NCBI GenBank assembly: GCA_019637795.1
Contig: JAHBUY010000003.1
Location: 753,409 to 817,408, forward strand
Source: a bacterium
GTDB lineage: Bacteria; Desulfobacterota; Binatia; HRBIN30; CADEER01
Length of the DNA stretch: 64,000 nt
Direction: 5' to 3'
Shown: in pieces, positions 36,774-45,067 of the stretch
Numbering within the stretch: the first letter of the stretch is position 1
Layout: each line of letters opens with the position of its first letter
Made by a program: the position numbers and the translations under genes
The notes under the pieces: generated by a model
Databases searched by the model: none
Told to the model about the DNA's origin: nothing
What the model saw: only the letters and a program-made list of their open reading frames with translations

Positions 36774-37625
36774 ATGTCGACGGCCGCCGCCGAGCTCGTC
36801 CAGGGCGCCATCGACATGCACTGCCACCACGGCCCCGATCCGCATCGCGCGCGCTCGGTCGACGCCGAGGAAGCGGCGCGCGAGGCCGACGCGATCGGCA
36901 TGCGCGCCCTGGTGCTGAAGAGCCACGCCTACCCGACGGGGCCGATCGCCATCCTGATGCAGAAACAGGTGCAGCGGCTGCGCGTCTTCGGCGGCATCTG
37001 CTGCGACTTCGAGGTCGGTGGGCTCAACCCCGCCGCCGTCGAGGTCGCCCTGCGCACCGGCGCCAAGGTGGTCTGGATGCCGACCTTCTCGTCGATTCCG
37101 GACCGCCGCAAGCTGCGCCTCCCCGGACCCGGGATCGCGCTGCTCGACAGCCGCGGCACGCCGGTGTCGCCGGTGCACGAGATCCTGCGCCTGGCCAAGG
37201 CGCACGACGCCGTCGTCGCCACCGGACACGTCGACCTGCCGGAGCTCTTCGCGCTCGCCGACGCCTGCCGCGCCATCGGCGTGAAGCTGGTGATGACGCA
37301 CGCCCTGGAGACCCAGATCGGCGCCGATCACACCCTGGCGCACGTCGTCGAAATGGCGGATCGCGGCGCGGTCATCGAGTTCACCTACCTGAGCTGCATG
37401 CCGGGCGGATTCGCCGCGACGCACGCGCCCTCGACCTTCGCCCGTGCCATGGCCACCGTCGGGCCGGCGCGCGCCATCATGTCGACCGACTTCGGCCAGG
37501 AGCGCAGCCCGCACCCGGCCATCGGCATGCGGCTGTTCATCGACGAGATGCTGCGCGCCGGCCTCGGCGCGGATGACATCGACCTGATGGCCCGTCGCAA
37601 TCCGGGACGCCTCCTGGGTCTCTGA
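36774..37625 (+). CDS. DUF6282-type amidohydrolase-like protein
   Basis: 283 residues from the ATG at 36774. It has an amidohydrolase-style first motif IDMHCHHGPDPHRARSVD (H16, H18), VLKSHAYPTGP, VWMPTFSS, ATGHVDLPELF, VMTHALETQIG and a C-terminal IMSTDFGQERSPHP with a likely metal-binding Asp, a metal-site set close to that of phosphotriesterase-type barrels. I match it to the DUF6282 group, whose reaction is unknown. Position behind the TetR gene suggests ligand-controlled expression. Confidence 0.75.
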   Translation: MSTAAAELVQGAIDMHCHHGPDPHRARSVDAEEAAREADAIGMRALVLKSHAYPTGPIAILMQKQVQRLRVFGGICCDFEVGGLNPAAVEVALRTGAKVVWMPTFSSIPDRRKLRLPGPGIALLDSRGTPVSPVHEILRLAKAHDAVVATGHVDLPELFALADACRAIGVKLVMTHALETQIGADHTLAHVVEMADRGAVIEFTYLSCMPGGFAATHAPSTFARAMATVGPARAIMSTDFGQERSPHPAIGMRLFIDEMLRAGLGADDIDLMARRNPGRLLGL

Positions 37626-37690
37626 GCGAGCCCCCCGCACCGATCACGCGCCTCGCACGGCGGGAGCGGACGCGACCGCAAGACCCGCGC

Positions 37691-38170
37691 TCAGTCCCGC
37701 CCGTCGATCGATCGCTTCAGGTTGGCGAGCGTCGCCCGGCCCTCGCGTTCCAGGCGGCGGACGACGGCGCCGGCGAAGGGGCGCAGCAGCAACGGCGGCG
37801 CGTAGTAGATGGCGTAGGTGACGCGGCTGCCGTCGCGGATGGGAGCGATCTGCCAGTCCTCGAGCAGGGCGCGGGCGAAGGGCAGATTCGCGTCGATGAC
37901 GGTGAAGGCGAACCGGCGTCCCGGTTCCCAGGCGACGAAGCATTCGACGAGATACAGCGCGCCGACCTGGACGGCGCGCACCGCGCCGATGCCATGCGGC
38001 GGCGAGGTGATCCATTCGCCGCGCACGGCCGGGCCGAAGCGGCGCGGCCAGCTCTCGAGATCGCCGAGCGCTTCGAACACCGCCGCCGGCGGCGCCGCGA
38101 TGTCGGCGTCGCGGATGCAGGCATGGGGAGCGCGGGCGGCGAACGCGAGGTCGACCGGCTGCAACCGCAT
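37691..38170 (-). CDS. SRPBCC-fold protein
   Basis: 159 residues from the ATG at 38170. The pattern IAAPPAAVFEALGDLESWPRRFGPAVRGEW is typical of the polyketide-cyclase/START-like SRPBCC fold, followed by beta strands ending in VTYAIYYAPP and a long C-terminal helix (VVRRLEREGRATLANLKRSI). These proteins bind hydrophobic ligands in a cavity; no ligand can be named. Its start lies 3 nt after the hydrolase stop, so the two are cotranscribed. Confidence 0.8.
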   Translation of the reverse strand: MRLQPVDLAFAARAPHACIRDADIAAPPAAVFEALGDLESWPRRFGPAVRGEWITSPPHGIGAVRAVQVGALYLVECFVAWEPGRRFAFTVIDANLPFARALLEDWQIAPIRDGSRVTYAIYYAPPLLLRPFAGAVVRRLEREGRATLANLKRSIDGRD

Positions 38171-38173
38171 CGC

Positions 38174-38800
38174 TCACTGCACCAGCGCGGCGACGATCCG
38201 AGCCAACTCCTCGAGGTGGTCATCGAAGAAGTGGGTGGCGCCGTCGATCACGTGCAGCGAGGTCGCGGCGGCCGCGGCGCCGGCGCGCAGCGCCTCGAGA
38301 TCGGCCAGCGGCGCCAGGTCGTCGCGCGTGCCATGGATGAAGTCGATCGGCTTCCCGCACGCCGCGAGCGCCGCCGCGGTGAGCCAGCGCGCGGGCGTGC
38401 CGACGGCGATCAGCCGCTGCACGCGCGGATCGGGGCAGTCAACGCGGAGCGCGATCGAGGCGCCGAAGGAGAAGCCGGCGACGACTACCTGGCGCGCCGC
38501 CGGCTGCCGCGCCAGCAGCCAGTCGAGCGCGGTGCGCGCGTCCTCGGCCTCGCCGCGCCCCTCGTCGTAGCCGCCGCTGCTGCCCGCGACGCCGCGGAAG
38601 TTGAAGCGCAGGGTGAGGAGCCCCGCCTGCTCGAGCGCCTTGGCGATCCGGTACACCACCTTGTTGTGCATCGTGCCGCCGTAGAGCGGGTGCGGGTGCA
38701 GCACCAGGGCGACGCGCTCGGCGCGATCGCTCGCCGGCCGGTAGATGGCTTCCAACTGCCCGTGCGGGGCGGGAATCAACACGCGGCCGACGAAGGACAT
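38174..38800 (-). CDS. alpha/beta hydrolase
   Basis: 208 residues from the ATG at 38800. An alpha/beta-hydrolase fold with VALVLHPHPLYGGTMHNKVV near the N-terminus, RFNFRGVAGSSGG (oxyanion region), the nucleophile elbow GFSFGAS (Ser), HGTRDDLAPL (Asp) and GATHFF (His). This is the small dienelactone-hydrolase-like type that acts on esters or CoA thioesters. The start codon lies exactly at the edge of the 186-bp repeat array, so the leader and any ribosome-binding site are repeat sequence. Confidence 0.85.
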   Translation of the reverse strand: MSFVGRVLIPAPHGQLEAIYRPASDRAERVALVLHPHPLYGGTMHNKVVYRIAKALEQAGLLTLRFNFRGVAGSSGGYDEGRGEAEDARTALDWLLARQPAARQVVVAGFSFGASIALRVDCPDPRVQRLIAVGTPARWLTAAALAACGKPIDFIHGTRDDLAPLADLEALRAGAAAAATSLHVIDGATHFFDDHLEELARIVAALVQ

Positions 38801-40650
38801 GGAGACACCGATGAACACCGACTCCCGCCCCACCGCCCACCGATGAACACGAAGCCCCACGCCGCCCATCGGCGGGGAAAGGTCGCGAAGACCCCAGGAC
38901 GCCGAGCGCGTGCGGGGCGGATCGGCTCCGCGTTCATCGCTGCGGGGTGGCGCGGGGATCGGCGTCCATCCGTGGATTATGGAGACACCGATGAACACCG
39001 ACTCCCGCTCCACCGCCCACCGATGAACACGAAGCCGCACGCCACCCATCGGCGGCGAAGGGTCGCGAGGACCCCAGGACGCCGAGCGCGCGCGGGGCGG
39101 ATCGGCTCCGCGTTCATCGCTGCGGGGTGGCGCGGGGATCGGCGTCCATCCGTGGATTCAGGACATGGAGACACCGATGAACACCGATTCCCGCTGCAGC
39201 CCCCACCGATGACCGCGAAGCCCCACGCCGCCCATCGGCGGCGAAGGGTCGCGAAGACCCCAGGACGCCGAGCGCGCGCGGGGCGGATCGGCTCCGCGTT
39301 CATCGCTGCGGGGTGGCGCGGGGATCGGCGTCCATCCGTGGATTCAGGACATGGAGACACCGATGAACACCGATTCCCGCTGCAGCCCCCACCGATGACC
39401 GCGAAGCCCCACGCCGCCCATCGGCGGCGAAGGGTCGCGAAGACCCCAGGACGCCGAGCGCGCGCGGGGCGGATCGGCCCTGCGTTCATCGGTGCGGGGT
39501 GGCGCGGGGATCGGCGTTCATCCGTGGATTCAGGACATGGAGACACCGATGAACACCGACTCCCGCTCCACCGCCCACCGATGAACACGAAGCCGCACGC
39601 CACCCATCGGCGGCGAAGGGTCGCGAGGACCCCAGGACGCCGAGCGCGCGCGGGGCGGATCGGCTCCGCGTTCATCGCTGCGGGGTGGCGCGGGGATCGG
39701 CGTCCATCCGTGGATTCAGGACATGGAGACACCGATGAACACCGATTCCCGCTGCAGCCCCCACCGATGACCGCGAAGCCCCACGCCGCCCATCGGCGGC
39801 GAAGGGTCGCGAAGACCCCAGGACGCCGAGCGCGCGCGGGGCGGATCGGCCCTGCGTTCATCGGTGCGGGGTGGCGCGGGGATCGGCGTTCATCCGTGGA
39901 TTCAGGACATGGAGACACCGATGAACACCGACTCCCGCTCCACCGCCCACCGATGAACACGAAGCCGCACGCCACCCATCGGCGGCGAAGGGTCGCGAGG
40001 ACCCCAGGACGCCGAGCGCGCGCGGGGCGGATCGGCTCTGCGTTCATCGCTGCGGGGTGGCGCGGGGATCGGCGTTCATCCGTGGATTCAGGACATGGAG
40101 ACACCGATGAACACCGATTCCCGCCCCACCCTCCACCGATGAACACGAAGCCCCACGCCGCGCATCGGCGGCGAAGGGTCGCGAGGACCCCAGGACGCCG
40201 AGCGCGCGCGGGGCGGATCGGCTCCGCGTTCATCGCTGCGGGGTGGCGCGGGGATCGGCGTCCATCCGTGGATTCAGGACATGGAGACGCCGATGAACAC
40301 CGATTCCCGCCCCACCCTCCACCACTGAACACGAGGCCGCACGCCGCGCATCGGCGGCGAAGGGTCGCGAGGACCCCAGGACGCCGAGCGCGCGCGGGGC
40401 GGATCGGCTCTGCGTTCATCGCTGCGGGGTGGCGCGGGGATCGGCGTTCATCCGTGGATTCAGGACATGGAGACACCGATGAACACCGATTCCCGCCCCA
40501 TCGCCCACCGATGAACACGAAGCCGCACGCCGCCCATCGGCGGCGAAGGGTTGCGAGGACCCCAGGACGCCGAGCGCGCGCGGGGCGGATCGGCTCTGCG
40601 TTCATCGCTGCGGGGTGGCGCGGGGATCGGCGTTCATCCGTGGATTCAGG
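38801..40650. repeat. ten-copy 186-bp tandem repeat array
   Basis: Copies begin with GGAGACACCG (GGAGACGCCG in the copy at 40283) at 38801, 38981, 39167, 39353, 39539, 39725, 39911, 40097, 40283 and 40469. Nine steps are 186 bp except the first (180 bp), and the last copy is cut short at the CoA-transferase stop. Each unit carries the core GATGAAC(A/G)C four times, twice in each orientation, so CGATGAAC and GTTCATCG can pair within a unit. Since 186 is 62 codons, open frames run through on both strands, but their products are Arg/Pro-rich and the array looks non-coding. It fills 1.85 kb with no other gene. Confidence 0.95.
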
Positions 40651-43075
40651 AGAGCACGCCCGCGGCGCGCAGGTCCTCGAGCTCGGCCTCGGACATGCCC
40701 AGCAGTCCGCAGTAGGTCTCCCGGCTGTCGGCGCCGAGACAGGGCGCCGGGCGCGCGAAGCGCATCGGCGCCGCGGAGAAGCGCACGCCCATCGCCTCGA
40801 CCACGTAGCGCCCGAGCACCGGGTGCACGAGCTCGGTGAAGTGGCCGCGGTGCGCGAGTTGCGGATCGGCGAGCAGGTCCTGCATGTCGGCGACCACCGC
40901 GGCGTCGAGCCCGGCGCGCTGCAGCGTCTCGGCGAGCGGCGCGGCATCCTGGGCGCGCGTCCAGGCGGCGAGCTGGCGCTCGATGTCGTCGAGGGCGCGC
41001 AGGCGACCGGCGAGCGAGGCCAACGCCGGGGCGGTCGCCCAGCCGGGGCTGCCGATGGCCGCGACCAGCCGACGCCAGTCCTCGTCGTCGTGGACCGCGA
41101 TCGCGATCCAGCGGTCCTCGCCGGCGCACGGGAAGACGCCGTGCGGCGCGGCGTGCGGCGAGCGGTTGCCGATGCGGCCGGCGCTGGCGCCGCTCGCCTC
41201 GTAGCCGAGCAGCCATTCGCTCAGGCCGTAGACGCCGGTCTCCACCTGCGAGACGTCGATGTACGCGCCCTCGCCGGTGCGGGCCCGGTGCAGCAGCGCC
41301 GCCGCCGTCGCCACCACGCCGTAGCGTGGCGAGATCGAGTCGGTGATGGTGCCGAACGGCCCCAGCGGCTCGCGGTCGGGCCACCCGGTCAGATGGTTGA
41401 AGCCGGCGAGCGCCGACCCCTGACCACCGAAGCCGGGATAGGCGCGCTCCGGGCCGGTCTGCCCCCACAGGCAGGTGCTGACCATGATCAGGCCCGGAAA
41501 CTCCTTCTCGAGCGCCGCGTAGCCGAGGCCCCACTTCTCCATCACCCCGGGCGCGAAGTTCTCGATCACGACGTCGGCCCAGCCGATCAGCCGCTTCGCC
41601 AGGGCGATGGCGCCCGGGGCTTTCATGTTGAGGCCGGCGCTCAGCTTGTTGGGATTGATGCAGGCGAAGAAGAGGCTGTGGTCGAGCTTGCCGGAGCCGT
41701 CGTCGCGCAGGGTGCGCAGGAAATCGGGACGCTGCCGCGACTCGATCTTCACCACCGTGGCGCCCTGGTCGGCGAAGTAGCGCGTCGCCAGCGGCGCCGC
41801 CGCGCCGGCGCCGAACTCGACGATCTTGAGGCCGGCGAAGATCCCGCCCTCGCCCGCGGGCACGGCGCCGGTCCGCGGCGAGGCAAAGCGCGGGCCGGGC
41901 GAGAAGCCGCCGGCATCGCCGAGCGCCGGGGCGCGCTCAGCCACCCGGGCGAGCGGAAACGCAGCGAAGCGGGACGGCAGCCGTACCCGCTCGCGGCGCG
42001 CCGGCGACGGCGCGCGCTCGGTGAAGTAGGCGCGCGCCGCGAGCTGCCGGCTCTGCAACAGCTCGCGCTCGGTGTTCGCCGGCGCCAGCATCAGGCGGCG
42101 GCTGCAGGCGGCATCGTACAGCTCCTGCATCGTCTTCGTCTTGAAGAAGGCGGCGAACGGCGCCGCGATTTCGTCCACCTGTTCCTGCGTCAGGAGGTTG
42201 TTGTTGTACGTCGTCCAGTCGCGATCCTTCAGCACCGGCGGCGCCATGCCGTGCTCGTCCATGTATCGGGTGATCGCGATGAGCCCGGGGATGCGCGCCG
42301 GGCCGCCGCGCAACGCGAAGCTGACGAAGCCGTCCTTGCACGGCCAGATCTCCTGCTGGATGGTCTCGCCGACGCGGTTGAAGTTGCCCGAGCGCTGGCC
42401 GCGATAGCCCTGCACCCACGCCTGCGCCGGGTGGGTCATATTGGGCATCAGCATGAGCTCCTGCAGCGCCACGTCGACCTGCTGGCCGGCGCCGGTGCGG
42501 TCGCGATGCCAGAGGGCGAACAGCACGCCGAGCGCCGCCTCGGCGGCGCCGTGGTAGTGCGTCACCGGCATCGAGCAGCGCACCGGCGCCCGGTCGGCGT
42601 CGCCGGTCATGAAGAGATTGCCGCTCGCCGCCAGGGCCGTCAGATCGGAGCCGCGCAGCTCGGCCTTCGGCCCGCTGCGCCCGTAGGGCGTGATCGAGCA
42701 GGCGACCAGCCGCGGGTTGAGCGCCGGCAGCGCCGCGTCGTCGAGGCCGAGGCGCTGGCGCATCGCCGGCGTGCAGGTCTCGAGCAGCACGTCGGCCTCG
42801 CGCAGCAGCGCGTGCAGCCGCGCCCGATCGGCCGCGGCGTCGAGGTCGAGCACGACGCTGCGCTTGCCCAGGTTGCGCGCCAGCCACTGCGCCCCGGCGT
42901 CCGGATGCGGCTCGCCGCCGAGGAACGGCCCGCGCCGCCGCGCCGCATCGCCGCCTGGCGGCTCGACCTTCAGCACCTCGGCCCCGAGATCGGCCAGGAT
43001 GCGGCCCGCGAGATGCCCGCTCTCGTCGGTCAGATCGACGACGCGCAGGCCGCTGAGAGCCAGCGATTCAGCCAT
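40646..43075 (-). CDS. fused double CaiB/BaiF-type CoA-transferase
   Basis: 809 residues from the ATG at 43075, about twice a normal family III CoA-transferase. Half 1 (about 1-395) starts LSGLRVVDLTDESGHLAGRILADLGAEV in pieces and keeps the catalytic Asp in ELRGSDLTALAASG (D144). Half 2 (about 405-809) starts GLKIVEFGAGAAAPLATRYFADQGATV and reads PGFGGQGSALAGFNHLTG where the Asp would be, so Gly replaces it. The product may be a pseudo-heterodimer with one active site. It moves CoA between carboxylic acids. Its stop codon is formed by the first bases of the repeat array. It is followed upstream (36 nt) by the acyl-CoA dehydrogenase on the same strand. Confidence 0.88.
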   Translation of the reverse strand: MAESLALSGLRVVDLTDESGHLAGRILADLGAEVLKVEPPGGDAARRRGPFLGGEPHPDAGAQWLARNLGKRSVVLDLDAAADRARLHALLREADVLLETCTPAMRQRLGLDDAALPALNPRLVACSITPYGRSGPKAELRGSDLTALAASGNLFMTGDADRAPVRCSMPVTHYHGAAEAALGVLFALWHRDRTGAGQQVDVALQELMLMPNMTHPAQAWVQGYRGQRSGNFNRVGETIQQEIWPCKDGFVSFALRGGPARIPGLIAITRYMDEHGMAPPVLKDRDWTTYNNNLLTQEQVDEIAAPFAAFFKTKTMQELYDAACSRRLMLAPANTERELLQSRQLAARAYFTERAPSPARRERVRLPSRFAAFPLARVAERAPALGDAGGFSPGPRFASPRTGAVPAGEGGIFAGLKIVEFGAGAAAPLATRYFADQGATVVKIESRQRPDFLRTLRDDGSGKLDHSLFFACINPNKLSAGLNMKAPGAIALAKRLIGWADVVIENFAPGVMEKWGLGYAALEKEFPGLIMVSTCLWGQTGPERAYPGFGGQGSALAGFNHLTGWPDREPLGPFGTITDSISPRYGVVATAAALLHRARTGEGAYIDVSQVETGVYGLSEWLLGYEASGASAGRIGNRSPHAAPHGVFPCAGEDRWIAIAVHDDEDWRRLVAAIGSPGWATAPALASLAGRLRALDDIERQLAAWTRAQDAAPLAETLQRAGLDAAVVADMQDLLADPQLAHRGHFTELVHPVLGRYVVEAMGVRFSAAPMRFARPAPCLGADSRETYCGLLGMSEAELEDLRAAGVLS

Positions 43076-43110
43076 GACTCCGTGCTCCTCCGTGACGCCT
43101 CAGCGGGGCG

Positions 43111-44307
43111 TCAGCGCGGCAACCCCAGCGCCCGCTGCGCCAGCAGGTTGCGCATGATCTCCGACGTGCCCGACGAGATGGTCACCGAGCGCCCATAGAG
43201 GTAGCGCTCCTGCCAGTCCGTGGGATCGAGCTGGCGGGCATCGCGGTAGAGCTGCGCGTAGGGTCCCTGCAGGTCGAGCGACAGCTCCTCGATGCGCTGC
43301 TCGATCTCGCTGCCGAAGAGCTTCTGCAGCGCCGCCTCGGGCGGCACCGTCGGCGCGTGCTCGAGCAGCGGCAGGGTGCGCAGGGTCTGGGCGGCGAAGA
43401 CCGTCGCCTCGATCCACGCCTGGACGACGCGCGGCCGCAGGCGGGCGAGCTGGGCGCCGTCGACGACGCCCTCGCGCCGCAGGCGGTCGTACATCGCGGC
43501 GAGGCTGCGCGCGCCCTTCTCGAGCCGGATCTTGAACTCGGTCGCCCACAGCGTGCCGCGCTCGTGGCCGAGCGCGGTCTGGATCACCGCCCAACCGCCG
43601 TGCACCGGCCCGAGCACGTGGTCGGCGGGGATGCGACAGTTGTCGAGGAAGAGCTCGCAGAACTCGCTCTCGCCGGTGAGCTGGCGGGTCGGGCGGATGG
43701 TGAGCCCGGGGGCGTCGATCGGCAGTAGCAGGCAACTGATGCCCTTGTGTTTGGGCGCCGCGGGATCGGTGCGGGCGAGCAACAGACACCAGCGCGCCAG
43801 GTGGGCGCGGCTCGACCACACCTTCTGCCCCTCGATCACCCACTCGTCGCCGTCGCGCCGGGCGCGGGTGCGCAGCGAGGCGAGGTCGCTGCCGGCGTTG
43901 GGCTCCGAGAACCCGAGCGACCACATCTCGTCCGCCGACAGGATGCCGGGCAGGAAGCGGCGTTGCTGCGCGGGCGTGCCGACGTCGATCAGCGACGGCC
44001 CGACGATGCCCAGGCCGACGTTGTCGAGGATGCGCGGCGCATCGACCCGCGCCAGCTCCTCGGTGTAGATCATCTGCTCGCGCGAGCTGGCGCCGCGGCC
44101 ACCATGCTCGACCGGCCATTCCGGCGCCAGCCAGCCACCTCGGTGCAGCGTGCGCTGCCAGTCGCGGAAGAACTCGTAGCGCGCCTTCTCCTCGTGCGGG
44201 ATGTCGCGCCGGCCGGCGAGCCACCCGGGCGGCAGGTGCGCTTCGAGCCAGGCGCGCAGCTCGCGGCGGAAGGCCGCGTCGGGCGGCGTATCGGCGAGGG
44301 TGATCAT
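43111..44307 (-). CDS. acyl-CoA dehydrogenase family protein
   Basis: 398 residues from the ATG at 44307. Full ACAD architecture: N-terminal helical domain (RRELRAWLEAHLPPGWL), middle beta domain with SLGFSEPNAGSDLASLRTRA and VIEGQKVWSS, and C-terminal helical domain ending VTISSGTSEIMRNLLAQRALGLP. At the position of the catalytic Glu in medium-chain enzymes (E-G-T-S) this protein has Ser, so the base must lie elsewhere or the substrate differ. It is a FAD enzyme that probably acts with the CoA-transferase it overlaps in transcription. Confidence 0.88.
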   Translation of the reverse strand: MITLADTPPDAAFRRELRAWLEAHLPPGWLAGRRDIPHEEKARYEFFRDWQRTLHRGGWLAPEWPVEHGGRGASSREQMIYTEELARVDAPRILDNVGLGIVGPSLIDVGTPAQQRRFLPGILSADEMWSLGFSEPNAGSDLASLRTRARRDGDEWVIEGQKVWSSRAHLARWCLLLARTDPAAPKHKGISCLLLPIDAPGLTIRPTRQLTGESEFCELFLDNCRIPADHVLGPVHGGWAVIQTALGHERGTLWATEFKIRLEKGARSLAAMYDRLRREGVVDGAQLARLRPRVVQAWIEATVFAAQTLRTLPLLEHAPTVPPEAALQKLFGSEIEQRIEELSLDLQGPYAQLYRDARQLDPTDWQERYLYGRSVTISSGTSEIMRNLLAQRALGLPR

Positions 44308-44427
44308 GCGCAGGGGCTGACGGGTGGTAGCCGTGCGTACTGAGCGCCGCCGGTGGAGTCAAGGTCGTGGGCGGGGCGCGTGGCGCCAATCGCGCGCGGC
44401 TCGACGAGGCGATATGGTGCGCCGGCG

Positions 44428-44940
44428 ATGAGCGCCCTGCTGCACGTCCTCGGCATCGTCCTGCTGATGCTCGCCTGCGGCGTCGCGGTGTTCACGCTGG
44501 TGCTCGGCCTGCCCGGCACGCTGCTGATCGTCGGCATCGCGCTCGTCTACGCCTGGGCCACCGACTTCACGCTCATCCAGTGGTCGACCATCGGCTGGCT
44601 GGCGCTGCTGGCCGTGACCGCCGAGGGCCTCGAACTCCTCGCCGCCGGGGCCGGCGCCAGCGCGGCGCGGCCGTCGCGGCGCGTGACCTTCGGGGCGCTC
44701 GGCGGCGCCGTGGCCGGCGGCATCCTCGGGACGCCGTTCCTCTTCGGCGTCGGCGCGCTCCTGGGCGCGCTGGCCGGCGCCTTCGTCGGCGCCGCGCTCG
44801 CCGTGCGCAGCGAAGGCGGCAGCGTCGAGGATTCGCTGACCACCGGCCTGGCCGCGATGCGCGGGCGGCTGCTCGGCTTCGTGGTGAAATCGGCCATCGC
44901 GGTGGCGATGGTGATCATCGTCCTCTTCGCCGTCCTGTAG
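44428..44940 (+). CDS. DUF456-family membrane protein
   Basis: 170 residues from the ATG at 44428. Four or five hydrophobic segments with the DUF456 pattern: LVLGLPGTLLIVGIALVYAWATDFT in pieces, GLELLAAGAGASAARPSRR, then glycine-rich GALGGAVAGGILGTPFLFGVGALLGALAGAFVGA. Function unknown. It is divergent from the acyl-CoA dehydrogenase and ends just before a hairpin. Confidence 0.8.
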   Translation: MSALLHVLGIVLLMLACGVAVFTLVLGLPGTLLIVGIALVYAWATDFTLIQWSTIGWLALLAVTAEGLELLAAGAGASAARPSRRVTFGALGGAVAGGILGTPFLFGVGALLGALAGAFVGAALAVRSEGGSVEDSLTTGLAAMRGRLLGFVVKSAIAVAMVIIVLFAVL

Positions 44941-45015
44941 CCGCGGTTCCGGCGTTGCCGCCCCGGGAGCAAGGGTGCCGTTCACCCGGGGCGCACGAAG
45001 CGCCGCTCGGGCGCC

Positions 45016-45051
45016 GAGGCCGCCCGCGTCGAGAACGGCGCGGGCGGCCTC
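45016..45051. terminator. bidirectional terminator
   Basis: A perfect 13-bp stem (45016-45028 with 45039-45051) and a 10-nt loop lie between the DUF456 gene and the converging VWA-domain gene. Confidence 0.6.
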
Positions 45052-45067
45052 TGGGCGTGGACGAGGC

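Noticed and set aside
37626..37690. terminator between the converging DUF6282-type and SRPBCC genes
   Set aside because: The CTGAGCG/CGCTCAG arms are too short and about 60 nt apart.
38801..40650. CRISPR array
   Set aside because: Units are 186 bp and almost identical throughout; there are no short direct repeats separated by unique spacers and no cas genes.
38977..40947. 656-codon minus-strand frame with 62-residue repeats
   Set aside because: It overlaps the CoA-transferase in another frame and consists of array translation. No ribosome-binding site, and the repeat does not look like a protein repeat (Pro/Arg-rich, no hydrophobic core).
37994..43198. 1734-codon open frame on the plus strand
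   Set aside because: It is antisense to the hydrolase and CoA-transferase genes and stays open only because the 186-bp array is a multiple of three; its product is Arg/His-rich with no fold signature.
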